Origin: Thereva unica
Taxonomy: Eukaryota > Arthropoda > Insecta > Diptera > Therevidae
Direction: 5' to 3'
Assembly (NCBI GenBank): GCA_949987705.1
Contig: OX465281.1
Span: 173,676,516-173,740,515, forward strand
DNA: 64,000 nt
Made by a program: the position numbers and the translations under genes. The notes beneath the pieces were generated by a model, which was not told the DNA's origin, did no database searches, and saw only the letters and a list, made by a program, of their open reading frames with translations. Shown in pieces: positions 9,727-21,391 of this stretch. Positions within the stretch are counted from its first letter, which is position 1; each line of letters begins with the position of its first letter.

Positions 9727-11470
9727 AACAGTCCCCTGACATTTTAAAACACAGGGGACTGTTCTATGCTAAAGGGGACTGTTTTTTTTGCAAGTAACAG
9801 TTATTTTCTGACTTCTGAGACTACTACTATGCTGTTAGTTGTAGGTAATCCTCCGTAATGCCACCTAAAAATAAGGCCAAGACAAAGGAAGAAATATTAA
9901 TATAGAACAAAAAAGAATAGCTGAAGGACTGAGGTACAAACGGCTAAAAAATGATCCTCAAAAAAGAGAGGAAATGAAGGTGAAAAAAGAAAAGGGCACA
10001 AGAAAATTAGTAAAGGATATGAATCGCCGTGAGCACAAAGCTGCGAAAAAAAACTTGGAAAGAGCTCTGCCAACCTATCGTGCAAAGAAAAAGGCTTTAA
10101 AAGATGTTACGAACTCTTTTATTCGAGAAAATACGCCCGACTCAGAGTGTCCAGACTCAACCTTTCCAGCGTATTCCTATTCAATAACTCCTGTTAATGC
10201 AGTAAATATGTAATGCAAGAAAGAGACATATTAAAAAGAGGCGCGAAAGAATTACCAGAGAAAAAGACCGTAAGATTGATGAGTACAAAAAGAAAGTTGA
10301 GAAATATAGAAAGAGATTACAGCGGTTGGAAAAAGCTAATAAAATAAAGAGTAATGTAGAGTCACTAAGCACAAAACTAAAAAGAATGTGTGATATTCCA
10401 GAGAATCGAAAAGATGTTGTGGAAAAAGCGCTATTTGGTGAAGTGATTAATAAACAATTGAAAGAGAACTATGCCAACTTAAAAACCTTTAAAGAAAAAC
10501 AAATTTTTAGGGAAGTCGTTTCTGGTAAATTTGTGGATAAAAACAAGCTGTGGAGAAGTGAAGAAAGTGCCATAACTTACAAGAGAACGTAGAAGTGTGC
10601 ACGTCAGTCAAGTTTAGTACCTAATGCACAGACTCGACGAGATAGAGTTTCAGATGAATTTATCAATACGGTGCGAAAGTTTTTTGAAAGCGATGACAAC
10701 AGCAGAATTGGTGCAGGAAAACGTGAATGTATAACTAGAAAGGGAGTTAAAAAACAAAAACGGTACCTGTTGGATTCAATCGCCAACTTACACAAAAAGT
10801 TTAACCTTAGCAACTTCAAAATCAGTTACCAGACGTTTTGTCGTTTAAGTCCTTTTTGGGTGGTTACACTAAAGGTAAACGAACGAGATACGTGCCTTTG
10901 CATAAAGCCTGTTAATATCGATTTAAAACTGTTTGCATTACACAGCCAAAAATTTTTGGCTTACAATAGTCACACTAAGCTACTGGAAAACACATGTTGC
11001 AATCGCTATGACGAGCAGTGTTTATCAAGGGAGTGCCAACGTTGTGTCGACAAGAATCCGGATTATAAAGAGTTTAATGAGAACAAGCCAATGCAATTTC
11101 AAAAATGGGTAACAGAGAAGCAAGATTATAAGGATCCTAAGTCTAAAAAAGCGCGGGCTGTAAAAAAATATCTTAAAAGGACATTCACGGTACATCCGCG
11201 TCAACTAATAGAAGATCTGCACAAAGATTTAGATACCTACGTTTCTTCTTCACGAGAGAAATATAATTCATCAATATAAAGCTATCAAAGACTTAAAAGA
11301 AAATCTCCGTGATGAAGAAGCTATAATTCACATGGACTTTTCGGAAAACTACTGTACCAAGTACAGTCAAGAAATACAAGCCTATCATTTTGGAGGGTCA
11401 AGACTTCAGTTAAGCCTCCATACAGTCGTAGTTTATATGAAAGGAACAAGAAAGTAGGGACTGTTCATGA
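9727..11470 (+). mobile_element. Decayed DNA transposon of unnamed family, copy A
   Basis: The left part carries an inverted pair AACAGTCCCCTG / CAGGGGACTGTT (9727-9763) and a third GGGGACTGTT at 9774-9783, just before a lysine-rich coding region. GGGACTGTT recurs at 11457-11465. The same arrangement of CAGTCC and GGACTG motifs before an ATG and a basic coding region is seen near 24465 and 53791-55700. I infer that these are transposase-binding or terminal repeats. The exact ends and target duplication were not resolved. Confidence 0.6.
9858..11450 (+). pseudogene. Transposase-like pseudogene of copy A (frameshifted)
   Basis: Coding similarity runs through several frames. The order is MPPKNKAKTKEE, then a basic block (YKRLKNDPQKREEM, MNRREHKAAKK), a coiled coil with KALFGEVINKQL and FREVVSGKFVDKNK, then a cysteine-containing block (about 10671-11279) with RDTCLCIKPVNI and CNRYDEQCLSRECQRC, and finally MDFSENYCTKYSQEIQ and HFGG near 11331-11400. 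The last block has the acidic-plus-aromatic look of an RNase H-like transposase core. The copy at 55808-56530 shares ALFGEV, KEKKEFRQVISG and VVDKYKL, showing that this is a family. I cannot name the superfamily. Frameshifts near 9900, 10214, 10595 and 11279 break the gene. Confidence 0.6.
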
Positions 11471-11782
11471 TATTCAGGGACCAACTTTAGGTTAAATTAA
11501 ACTAATCAAAAAATAGTTTAAATTAATTAATATTAGAATCTAATAGCATATCATTTCATATTGATTAAATTGTGTTATATAAGTTAATTGTTTTAAGAAT
11601 ATTAGTACAATTAATGAACTCAATAGAAAATATTTTGGTTTGGTGACCGGCCAGGAGACTGTTTTTAGACCTAAAAAATACGTTATTGAAACCATATAGG
11701 TTTTTAAGTGAGATATTTTCTATATTGTATACTACAGTTTAGATAGTTATATATTGGTATTTACAGAAATATAAATATTTAT

Positions 11783-12243
11783 CCCCATAGTTTACGTAAT
11801 ATTTGCCAAAGACAGCGATTTTACCACTTTAGGGAGAAACACCCATATGTACATATATGAATTTATGCATTATCTATTCATACTTTGATAATTTTACAAT
11901 ACATAATTGGAATTTTGATTGCGGGTCGTCCATTAATTACGTGCAGCGTTTATGGAGGAGGGGCTCGAGCCGAATCTTATCCAATCTCACGTGGGCGAGA
12001 GATTTTTTCAAAAAACAGTGTAACATTGTGAGAAAACTGGGTTAAATTAAGTAAAACATGTTTCACCCCAGCCCCCATTCATTTACAGCAAACTGCGGGT
12101 AGGCAGTAGCCCTTTAGACCAGGTCGGCCGGTCCCGGTCCGGTTATCCCCATAGTTTACGTAATATTTGCCAAAGACAGCGATTTGACCACTTTAGGGAG
12201 AAACACCCATATGTATGAATTTATGCATTATCTATTCATACTT
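11783..12243 (+). repeat. Direct repeat pair of about 97 bp
   Basis: Blocks 11783-11884 and 12147-12243 share CCCCATAGTTTACGTAATAT, GAGAAACACCCATATGTA and ATTTATGCATTATCTATTCA. They frame a second repeated block, described in the next entry. Confidence 0.85.
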
Positions 12244-13230
12244 TATTTATAAAAACAAACATAAAACTAAGGATACCAGAAAATCTATGGACTTTGGTAC
12301 CATCTCCAATAGCTATGCGTAATGTGTCGTTGGATAGGTATTTTTGGGCTGAATATGATATAAGTTACTATGGGGTCTAGTTCGAAATCTCTCTCTGTTT
12401 TGAGTAATACGGTCAAAACTGTTCAAAAATAGAGTTTTACATATCACCCTGTATTTTTGTAACCCTATAACCTATTTCCATGAGTAATGAACGCAGAAAT
12501 CTATGATGGTAAAATGAATGGTTCTATTTTCCCAACTTAAGGAGTTATGAGTCGTCAAAGTCAAACTTTAAAACTTTAGGGTTTTTTAACAAAAATGTCA
12601 ACTTCGCCTACCCTTTCTCCAAATAATAAGTAGCTGAAGTTGATATTTTGGGACAATTGTTCGAATCCGACAAAAATGATGGATCATGAGACATATGTGA
12701 TGCTGACAAGATGGAGCTATTGCAATAACTGATGGAACTTGAAACCCACCCTATGTCTCGTCGCGTAGATTTTCACGTTCTCGGGCACCATGTGCAGAAC
12801 TTGCGCCATAGCTGTTCATTGCGATCGATATACTCTCTGTTTAAATTATTACAAACCCAACGATTATTTGCGGAGATTTGAAACCATAATCATCCACAGT
12901 ATTCCGCCAATTGAAAAAAAAAGATATCTCACAGCAATTTCATTCTCGTTACTTCAATTATCGAATCATGTTTTCGGTCTGATCCGATATAAAATAAAAA
13001 GTCATGCCGTGAAAATCCTAAAATCGGATTAGCCGTCTCTGAACTTTGATAATTTTACAATACATAATTGGAATTTTGATTGCGGGTCGTCCATTAATTA
13101 CGTGCAGCTGAGAAGGGGTCTCGGCAAATTTTTTTTTTTTTTTTTAAGAAACAGTGTAAAATTGTGAGAAAACTGGGTTAAATTAAGTACAGCAGGCTGC
13201 CGGTAGGCAGTAGCCCTTTAGACCAAGTCG
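11881..13230 (+). repeat. Repeated block with GGGTCGTCCATTAATTACGT
   Basis: Copies at about 11881-12135 and 13044-13232 share ACTTTGATAATTTTACAATA, GCGGGTCGTCCATTAATTAC, AACTGGGTTAAATTAAGTA and GGCAGTAGCCCTTTAGACC. Between them, 12250-13040 has a diverged relative of the interior of the MITE at 7973 and no convincing gene. This is a dispersed, non-coding repeat of unknown class. Confidence 0.75.
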
Positions 13231-13232
13231 GC

Positions 13233-14085
13233 CGGTCCGGCACGACAAAGGCCACCGATTACTCTGATTAAGGGATGATACTTCAGGTATCGGCTTGACA
13301 GGTCATTCCCTACAGACACACAGGCCAAGACGATAGCTTAGCTAGCAGGTTGTTAAATTCAAGTGCAAAAATATTCATGGCCTCAACGAGAACTTCAAGG
13401 CGGCTCTAGACTCACGCCGTAAATATCCGCCAACGTAAGTGTGGATGGCTTCCGCGCCTAGCTTGCGCCTTGTTTTGAGTTCCAAGGGGATGCGGCGTGA
13501 GTTTTTGCCCTAACTTCACGGCTTGAAAGTGAATAGAAGTTCAGATCTTCTGGCACGAACTGACAAAGATTTTTGTCAATTTTCTTGAACTGCAGGCTAC
13601 ATACAGTTGCCGGTGATACTTGGGCTCAAGGCGGAAACGCAAACATTCAGGCCAAGGCTTGCCGGCGCCCTGTGTATAAATAGGGGCCTTAATATATGGC
13701 TAAATCCTACACAAAATCTTTTACGCGGTTATGCGAACTGCAGCATGGTAGCTTTTCGATTGTTTAGCCGCCACCAGCCTACCAAACGCGCGACTCGGCG
13801 AATGCTGCAGCGTACAATGCAAGTAGCACTGACTGCGAAAAGGCTCTTAGGGCCTGTTCCAAAATAAGTAGAATCTCAGAAAAGTTAATCTAAATGTCCC
13901 AGAGGTGATTAATTGTTCCGAATTATTAACTTTTCTGTATAGTTTTCAAAAGCGGTAGAAATAGAAAGAAATTATAGATTATATGAAAGAAATTTTATTT
14001 TAATTGCTTAATTTTCATAACACAGTGAAAAAGATAACAAAAAACGCATTAAAATTAATTATTTTCTATCGGTTTGAAATGACTG
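13233..14085. other. Non-coding stretch, one TATA-like site
   Basis: No supported coding region. TGTATAAATAGGGG at about 13671-13684 would fit a TATA box, but no gene or repeat start follows that I can recognise. TTAGGGCCTGTTCC at about 13849 resembles a single Harbinger-type MITE end whose partner I did not find. Confidence 0.4.
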
Positions 14086-14086
14086 A

Positions 14087-14797
14087 CTATACCGGTTTGT
14101 TTTTTTTTTCTATTGAAAAATAATCTTTGAACATATTCGAACGCATGTTCATAAGCTCTCCAACTTCGACTGCATCGTTGCTGTTTCCGTACCATTTAAT
14201 CAACGTGTTGATGCTTTTAATAGCTTCTGTGTAAGACACTTTTGTTTTTTCAATGAATGTTTCTGTTTCTGATTCATCGTCATCAACTTCACATATCTCG
14301 ACTCCATCCTCTTCTATGACATTATCTTCATTCCAATTTTCTATCTCAGTCATGCTCATTTCAACGTTAAAACCTACTTTAGACAGCAAAAATTGAACTT
14401 CCCGAATGACATTTCGGTAAACGTCGTTCAATTCAAAAACTTCAGATAAAGGCATCTTTTCTTCATCGTTGTATTCATCATCATCCCAGTTTTTGATTTT
14501 TCTCCACGCTTTTATAAAAACACTCGGGGGTAACTCATCCCATACCGATTTGAACAGCAAAATAGTTTCACGAAGTGTATGTGCCTTTAATATAGGTTCA
14601 ATTGGAACGTTTTCTTGTGCGACAATCTTGTACAACAACTTGCTACGATACCCCAATTTAACCAATCTTATTGGATTTTGATCCATCGGCTGCAAAACTG
14701 CTGTAACGTTGCATGGTAGAAACATTGCAACAATATTTCCGTCATAAGCTTATGTGCTGTGCAATTATCAATCAACAACAATGCTTTGGGTGATAAA
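14087..14797 (-). pseudogene. pogo/Tigger (Jerky-like) transposase, C-terminal remnant
   Basis: The reverse strand encodes LLLIDNCTAHKLM, the second catalytic Asp block of pogo/Tigger DDE transposases. A one-base frame change follows, then MFLPCNVTAVLQPMDQNP and KLGYRSKLLYKIV, the stretch preceding the third acidic residue, and an acidic tail ending at 14087. Upstream of this exon is a good splice acceptor (pyrimidine run then CAG, 14798-14800), so the source gene had introns. The DNA-binding region and first acidic residue are missing. The frameshift near 14725 and the absent N-terminus argue for a dead copy rather than a domesticated gene, though an unannotated upstream exon cannot be excluded. 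Confidence 0.75.
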
Positions 14798-14800
14798 CTG

Positions 14801-15215
14801 TAGCAAAAGCAAAAAAACATGAAATTAAATCATCCTACGCATTCAAAAAATAACAACAAACATACATACAAACATTGTAGTAAGCCATAAATAATTACAT
14901 ATTTACCTGCTTCACAAATGAATCATGAAATCAATAATAATTACCCGCCTAGAATTTGAAAGAATTGATATATTTTAATTGCACCTCATCTATGACAAAG
15001 AATAGTGAACACCATCTATGGCAATATTACATTACTTTTCGTTTTACCTATGATTATCAATTTCTATAAAATATACAAAATACATTTCATAAATAATAGA
15101 AAATCTGTTGTCATAATTCAGTTGTTTACTGTCTTCGAAACTTTATACATATCTAGCATTGGAATGTACCTTTTTACGTAAGCATGAATAAATATGTTTA
15201 TTGCCGCATTCCTAT
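14801..15215. other. AT-rich stretch, no gene seen
   Basis: This lies upstream (in reverse-strand terms) of the pogo-like remnant. I looked for missing 5' exons and found no frame with recognisable motifs. Confidence 0.5.
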
Positions 15216-15306
15216 AAGTTAGCGTTTGGAGTAATGGGAAGGCGCTAGATCGGGGTGCGAAAGGACCAGGGTTCGATTCTTGGTGATGGCCGCAAACTTT
15301 TTTTTT
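15216..15306 (+). repeat. tRNA-like SINE head
   Basis: GGACCAGGGTTCGATTCTTG matches a pol III B box within a T-arm-like fold (CCAGG...TTGG). A weak A-box-like TTGGAGTAATGGG lies 40 bp earlier, and a run of eight or more T follows (about 15299-15306), a possible pol III terminator. It does not fold as a complete tRNA, so I treat it as a SINE relic. Confidence 0.4.
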
Positions 15307-15391
15307 AGCTATGATGATTTATTGTAGTATAATAAACTAAGCCTGCGTTGATGGTAAAATCTCAAAGCGGCGACTAATTAAAACCTTTGGT

Positions 15392-17297
15392 ACATATTCA
15401 ATTGTGAGCTATAACTCAATCTATAATAAGCTAAAACGACGACTTGAAAAACGTACGCACAAAAGAAAAAAGAAGACGTGGCTGGAGGAACAATTTGTAG
15501 AGATAAACGAACTCGGGAATAATAACGAAGTAAGAAAGTTATATGAGAAAGTGAACAAGCAACGTAAAGAGTTTAAACCCAGAGTATCGATGTGTAAGGA
15601 CGAAAACGGTAATATCCTGAGCCAAAAACAAGAGGTTTTAGAAAGATGGGGGGAGTATTTTAATGAACTACTGAATAGAGGCGACGAAAATGAGAGTGAA
15701 GGTGATGTGAATCAAACAAATAGAAACGCACCAACCAATAATGATAGTGATACTGGTGCTGCTAATGAAAGTGATGTCCCTACAATGGACGACGTACAAG
15801 AAGCTATGACGAATCTCAAAAACAATAAAGCCCCAGGAAAAGATAGCATAGCAATTGAGATGTGGAAATATGGGGGCCAAGAATTAAGGAATGGATTACA
15901 TAAACTTATAGAATCGATCTGGCGTCAGAAAAAGATCCCACTTGAATGGACGGGAGGTGTGATATGCCCCCTGCATAAAAAAGGAGATCAACTCGTTTGT
16001 GAGAACTATAGGGGTATTACCCTCCTCAACTCAGCGTATAAAGTACTGTCCACTTTTTTATACAAAAAACTTCTACCCATCGCAGAAGGCATAATAGGTA
16101 GTTATCAATGTGGCTTTCGACCAGGTAGGTCCACTACAAACCATACTTCCACTCTAAGAAGAATTTTGGAAAATCATGGGAGTTCAACATCAATATTCAC
16201 GTACTGTTTATAGACTTCAAGGAAGCATATGACAGCGTCAAGCGTGAGGAGTTATTTAAAGCTATGGAGTGCTTCCGATTTCCAAAACACCTAATCGAAG
16301 GTAGTACGATGCAGAGTACGAGTTGAACGAGACCTCTCAGATAGTTTCACATCACAGAGAGGACTGAGACAAGGTGACGCGCTGTCATGCCTCCTATTTA
16401 ACATAGTGTTGGAGAAGGTGGTGAGAGACGCTGGGGTAGAAACAACGGGATCCATCTTTAACAAGTCAACACAAACGATGGCTTATGCTGATGATGTCGC
16501 TCTAATAGGTAGGTCGTTTGCGAATGTGAAAGAAACCTTCATCAAACTGGAAGCAGCTGCGAAAAAGATGGGATTGCTCATCAACGAAGCAAAAACTAAG
16601 TATCTTTGTACTTCAAAAAGATACGCAACTCCAAGACAAAATATCACCATAGATGCATATAATATAGAAACCGTTAAAGAATTTACGTATCTTGGAACCA
16701 TATTGCAAGCTGACAGTGGTGAGACAACGGAGATCAGAAGGAGAATAAACGTTGCTAACAGATGTTATTTTGGACTTCGACAACATCTTACATCACGCAT
16801 TTTGTCTAGAGGAATGAAGTGTAAACTATATACTACTCTAATCAAGCCCGTTCTGATGTTTGGATCAGAGGCATGGACTTTGAAAGTGGCTGATGAAACT
16901 CTTCTAGGCACTTTTGAAAGAAAAATTCTACGTACAATATTTGGCGGTGTCTGCGAAAACGGTGAATGGAGAAGGAGATATAATCACGAATTATACCAAC
17001 TGTACCGGGGACCCGACATTGTCAAAAGTATAAAATTAAGTAGATTGCGATGGGTGGCACACGTACAAAGGCTTGACGATAGCGACCCCGCAAAAATAGC
17101 GTTGAATCGAATTCCTGATGGAATGCGAAATTCAGGTCGACCAAAAAAGCGATACATGGACTCCGTTGAGGAAGATTTAGTAAAGTTAGGCGTACGCAAC
17201 TGGAAGGCATTAGCCAGGAACCGAACGGCATGGAGAGAAATGTTGGAGAAATCCAAGGCCAATAATAGGCTATAGTGCTACAGATGATGATGATAAT
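15392..17297 (+). pseudogene. RTE-like LINE, reverse transcriptase region, 5'-truncated
   Basis: The reading runs through two frameshifts. The first frame (15404-16213) has NNKAPGKDSI, WTGGVICPLHKKGD, NYRGITLLNSAYK and QCGFRPGRSTTNH. Next comes FIDFKEAYDSVKREEL (first catalytic Asp) with a break near 16310. The second frame has SQRGLRQGDALSC, the catalytic MAYADDVALIG, EFTYLGTIL, and an RTE-style end RLRWVAHVQRLDD...GRPKKRYMDSVEEDL...MLEKSKANN. The tail is a GATGATGAT-type repeat (17283-17297), as in RTE elements. The endonuclease is absent because the copy is truncated at its 5' end. It is non-functional. Confidence 0.85.
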
Positions 17298-17621
17298 ATG
17301 AATATTTTAAATCTTTAAAACGGCGATATCTCTTGAACGGCAATTCGTACGGGAAAATGTATGGTATCATTTATTTTTTGTAGATAATCGCATGATCTAC
17401 AAACTTTGTAAATAATATTTTATGGTAGGACTTTCCGTTTAAGAGATATTAGCCAAAAACAGAATTTTCTGTTTTTAAGGGGTATAAACAAAATATCAAA
17501 AAGATAGGGGTTGTGATATACATTTTTAGCTTTGTTTTGATAAGAAGAACCAGAAAAAAATGTAACCCAGCTCTGCGCGTTTGACACCAAAGAGACATCC
17601 CTTGTAAGTAGATGTGGACAA
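17298..17621. other. Non-coding stretch, no gene seen
   Basis: AT-rich. It includes GGCGATATCTCTTGAACGGC and a related inverted phrase near 17433 (CCGTTTAAGAGATATTAGCC), suggesting a small decayed inverted-repeat element of about 130 bp. Confidence 0.4.
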
Positions 17622-17628
17622 ACGCGAG

Positions 17629-19013
17629 CAAGACCCTCTCAACTACAGGCCTTGCTGGAAATTTTTGCATATGTGTGACTTAAGCTGGTGACATATCCCA
17701 GCCGTACATGCATTGCATTCAGAGGCTCCATGAAATCCGGCGAATTTCGTCTGACATATAATTACATGGTTTGCGTTCCGTGCCGGCTGTCACACATAGC
17801 CCGAAAATCTAAGTAACGTGTTCATGTGTTTGTGGGCTTATGCTTGTGTGTGCTATCTCGAATGCGGCAATGCAGAAAAAGTTGAAAGTAGCCCGACCTT
17901 TGCGTGGCATGCCTTCCACTCACGGGATATTCCGTCAGCTCGCATTTGAATACACACACTTCTACATTATCTGTCAACGAATGCAATGCATGTACGGCTT
18001 GGATATGTCACCAGCTTTAGTCTGAAAGTTCTCTGAAGAACTGTCAAATTTATATGAAAAGTGCGGGAATCGGAGCAGTTTTTATCGTTAGTAAAAGAAA
18101 CTAATAGGTTTTTTCGGTTAAATATAATAATTTAAAGGTGACACAATAAAGATAAATAGTGGTTAATTGTGAAACTAAAGTTAAATAGTGAAAGTGTTAG
18201 GAAAATTCCTGATTTATGTGAAAATTTGAAATTATTGTGCAGTGAAAATGATTTTTAAAATAATATTTATTTCTAATAAGAATATTTTTATTTTAAAATT
18301 ATATAGGGAAGTGGTTAAAGTGTTTAAATTGTGCGTTTACGGCAAAACGTCTTTACCATAAGTCAGAATTACTTATTACAGAATGTAATCAAAAATTTTG
18401 AGATTATGATGAAGGCGCCAAATTGTTTTAAGTTTTTAATTATACTTATATTTGCATGTTCATTTTTTTATTTATGTAGACACGTAAAAGGAATTATTTA
18501 TTTCTTGTTTGTTGTTCATTTAATTTTATTACTTTTTTTATATATATGGATATGTATATATTGCATGTTGTATATATTTATTAGAATTTTATTTTGTTAA
18601 TTTTTATTGTTATTATTTCACTTACGTGAAACATTTTTTAAATAAGTCTAGTAAATGCTAACAATAATGTAGCTCCTAAAAATGTCATATAACATTTTTC
18701 ATGACTTTCATTCTATTCAAATTACAAAATACATTTACACCTTTTTTGATGAATTTTTTGCTATTTATTATGCATTTCTAAATTATTTAATAAATTAATC
18801 GATTACTGATTTTTTTAATAAATAAATTCAGTATTACTTATTCATCTAAAAAGGAGAAATCTTAAAAAAATGGTTGTTATGGATATTATTCCATACATAA
18901 TGTCAAAAATCCCACCACTTGACTACTTCGCTCAACAAAAATTCAGACTAAGTTTGCGCTTAGTTGTGTTAGTGCCAAGATTTACAGCAAGGCCTGTAGT
19001 TGAGAGGGTCTTG
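17629..19013 (+). mobile_element. TIR DNA element with 7-bp target duplication, copy 1
   Basis: Inverted ends of about 27 bp start CAAGACCCTCTCAACTACAG (17629) and end in the complement at 19013. ACGCGAG is present on both sides (17622-17628 and 19014-19020), a perfect 7-bp duplication. A second copy lies in reverse orientation at 41531-42801, with a different perfect 7-bp duplication, which fixes the ends. The interior is AT-rich with no transposase. It contains a nested Harbinger-like MITE (17683-18016). A 7-bp duplication is compatible with P-like or Dada-like elements, but I cannot assign a superfamily. Confidence 0.85.
17683..18016. mobile_element. Harbinger-like MITE nested in the 7-bp element
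   Basis: A 334-bp element with 38-bp inverted ends (AGCTGGTGACATATCCMAGC, 37 of 38 matching), flanked by TTA at 17680-17682 and 18017-18019. The sister element at 41531-42801 lacks it at the corresponding place, so it gives an approximate empty site. No coding capacity. Confidence 0.85.
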
Positions 19014-19020
19014 ACGCGAG

Positions 19021-19689
19021 TCAAATTAACTTCAGGTTACGGCACCACGAGCTGGGGGCGCCATTATCGCAGGGTTTTATGCTCCGCTATATATGATTAG
19101 TTTCCGAAATAAACTTTCTTGTTTATGTGAAAGCCCTTCGCGCATTTGAAAACAAAATCAGCAGCTGCGGCTTTGATTTTAGTGGCTGCGTATCTAAAAA
19201 TAGATTCCTATGCGCTTTTTGTTATTGCTTTGTTCAGGAATGGCAAGGAGGATGAAAAAATGATGATTTTATTGGCAATGAGGGAATCAAATGAATGGGC
19301 GAGATAATTTTAATGGGAAATTTGGCACCAAGCGTTTTAGCTTTTTCAAAAAAAAAAGCTTATACAGAGGCTCTGTCTGTCTGTGCGTCTGTCCGTCTGT
19401 CCGTCTGAAGCCTACTTTCATCTCTGAAAGTACTGCCGCTACAGACTTGGGAAATATCTCAAAATGTAGCTCTTGGTCCAAAGACCAAAAACTGAGAAAA
19501 TGGTCTGGAAATTTCAACCAGAGGTATATTTAAACAACAAAAAAGAGCCTTTAAAGAAAATATTGTGACTAATTTTTGTGTTCTAAGGCTTATAACTTCT
19601 TAATTATTCATTTTACCACAAAATTTCTAAGTAATAAATTGTAGATTATTTAATTCTAAACAAAAAGTGTCCTTGCAAATTTCCGGTAA
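19021..19689. other. Non-coding stretch with short (GTCTGTCC)n tract
   Basis: A tract of CTGTCTGT/CCGTCTGT repeats lies at about 19374-19408, followed by CTACTTTCATCTCTGAAAGT. No gene is supported. Apparent frames over the tract are low-complexity artefacts. Confidence 0.5.
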
Positions 19690-20084
19690 TTCTTTTATTT
19701 AACTTGCATGGTATGTGACCAAATCTTGGAAGTTAAATTTGACGCACTTCCCGGTTTCGGATAGAGCTGAAATTTTGCATACACGTTTAGTTTGGATGAC
19801 AATGCAATCTGGCCATTTTGTAAAAATATCAAGATGGCGGTTCCAAAATGGCGCCCGATTTTTGAAATTGTGCTCCGCGGCCCTCTGACATGGGTATCAA
19901 ATGAAAGGATATGACAGGTAGAACACAATTAGCTATGTGGCGTCATTCCAAATTCAAAATGGCGGCCAACACTAAATTTCGGAGAGCTTATAATAGACTA
20001 AAATGTAGAAAATATAACCGATCAAGTTCTAATTTTGCACACACTCGTAGTTCGGGTGAAAATCAATGTGTATGAATGATGAGA

Positions 20085-20265
20085 TGAATAGTTGAGTTAA
20101 GGGTGAATTGAAAATAAAGAAGCAATACACGTTACAAAAAATCACAAACAAACACAGAGATGCTGCTGTCAACTAAATTCAACTACTCAACTGAACTCAT
20201 GTCCGTATGCATAATTTCAACTCAACCCAGGTAGCAGAGCTGAGTCGAGTTCAGTCACCCTTAAC
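20085..20265. repeat. Foldback element, (GAGTTGAGTT)-rich
   Basis: AGTTGAGTTAAGGGTGA near 20091 is matched by TCACCCTTAACCCAACTCAA near 20255. The interior and the following 60 bp are rich in CAACTCAA and TTGAGTT words. It is probably a small inverted-repeat element. Its ends are not resolved. Confidence 0.45.
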
Positions 20266-20326
20266 CCAACTCAACTCCCGTTTACATGTAGTTAGACTTG
20301 GGTTCAACTTGAGTTCAACTCATCGG

Positions 20327-20777
20327 GGGCCTCGGTAGTCTAGAGGTAAGGCGCCTGACTGCTATCCCCAGACGTTCCGGGTTCGAATCCCGGCGGCGCC
20401 CACGGTCCTTCGCCTTTCCCACCTAACTTTCCTTCTTTCTTCTTCCCTCCTTACATTCCAGACTCCCCTGTCATAGCCTTCCCTAGTCCTTTCCCGCTCC
20501 ACCAAGCGCATACCATCGGTTGGTTGATGAGAATCAACTCGTTTCAGGAGGCATAACACTTCAGCGAGTTGTTCTCGACGCCCCGATGTCAGAGTCGCGA
20601 AATGGTTGTGAGTAGGTGGAATAAAATATCGCGGCTAGGTTGTGACAGTTACTTCCTTCTCTTCTCTCCATCTTCCGGCTAGACCTGCTGTTCGACATTC
20701 ACTCTATACGAAAAAAATAGATTGTCGACAGTACAAAGGGACTTTCCCTAAGCCTCTAGTCTGTCACATAAAAAAAA
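20327..20777 (+). mobile_element. tRNA-derived SINE, copy 1
   Basis: The 5' head folds like a tRNA: TCGGTAGTCTAGAGGTAAGG supplies the D-arm/A box, CCGGGTTCGAATCCCGG is a perfect T-arm with B box, and GGCGCCC pairs with the first bases at six of seven positions. The anticodon region is disrupted, so it is not a functional tRNA gene. The body of about 370 bp (GCATACCATCGGTTGGTTGA, GGAGGCATAACACTTC, GTTGTTCTCGACGCCCCGA) ends in an A run at 20777. A second, reverse-strand copy of nearly the same length lies at 50961-51410. It should depend on a LINE for mobility. Confidence 0.85.
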
Positions 20778-20990
20778 TGTATAAGTACTAAATGCAATCT
20801 GACCTTTTTATAAAAAAATCAAGAAGACGGTTCCGAGATGGCGGCCGTTTGCAATTATGTTCCGCCGAGCCCACGACATGGGTATCAGATGAATACAGTA
20901 AACTGTGTGACGTAATTTTAAATCTAACTAGTAGCGCCCATTGCTCGAAATTCGACCAAACAACACTGCTGATACTTCAATTGAAACTGT

Positions 20991-21391
20991 TCTTTTATTT
21001 TGTTATTGCCTAAATTATTTAGTTATTCATAATCGCAAAAAAGCATCTACTTTAAGAAAATTTAGACACAATTTAACCTAACAAACAGACTTACCAATTA
21101 CTTTTGCAATGCACGCATCTAACCAAGGAAATAATCGCGTTGCATAACTAAATCTTGAACAATATTCTGGAGCCTATTTGCCTTAATTTGTGATTCTTTT
21201 TTCATTTCTTCGAACAGTTTCTTAGCATCTTCTTTTTTACCGTTTTTAATTACGAATAAGGATTGAGATGCGATAGGGGGAATAGATCGACAATTGTTTT
21301 AAATGTATATAATACAAATTAAATTTAATAATTTTATAGATTTAAAATTTGCAACAGAATAACACTTTACACAACGGCAAGAAAAGTGGCT
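20991..21391. other. Non-coding stretch, no gene seen
   Basis: AT-rich sequence between the dispersed repeat and the palindromic MITE at 21392. No motif-bearing frame or RNA gene was recognised. Confidence 0.5.

Larger units (their letters stand above)
19690..20990. repeat. Dispersed repeat with ATGGGTATCAAATGAAAG core, split by insertions
   Basis: Blocks 19700-20058 and 20785-20960 carry the same recurring phrases: TTTTGCACACACTCGTAGTT or a variant, CAATCTGRCCWTTTT, AAGATGGCGGTTCC, CATGGGTATCAAATGAAAGG or a variant, and GTGACGTCATT-like words. A foldback and a SINE sit between them, so the original repeat was split at about AAAAT/ATGCAATCTG. The same repeat recurs at 25860-26240 and 62560-63620, and its core is the heart of the 128-bp satellite at 6397. 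Confidence 0.75.

Noticed and set aside
20327..20402. tRNA gene
   Set aside because: A and B boxes and the T-arm are good, but the anticodon arm is broken, and the sequence is the head of a 450-bp element present at another locus. It is a SINE.
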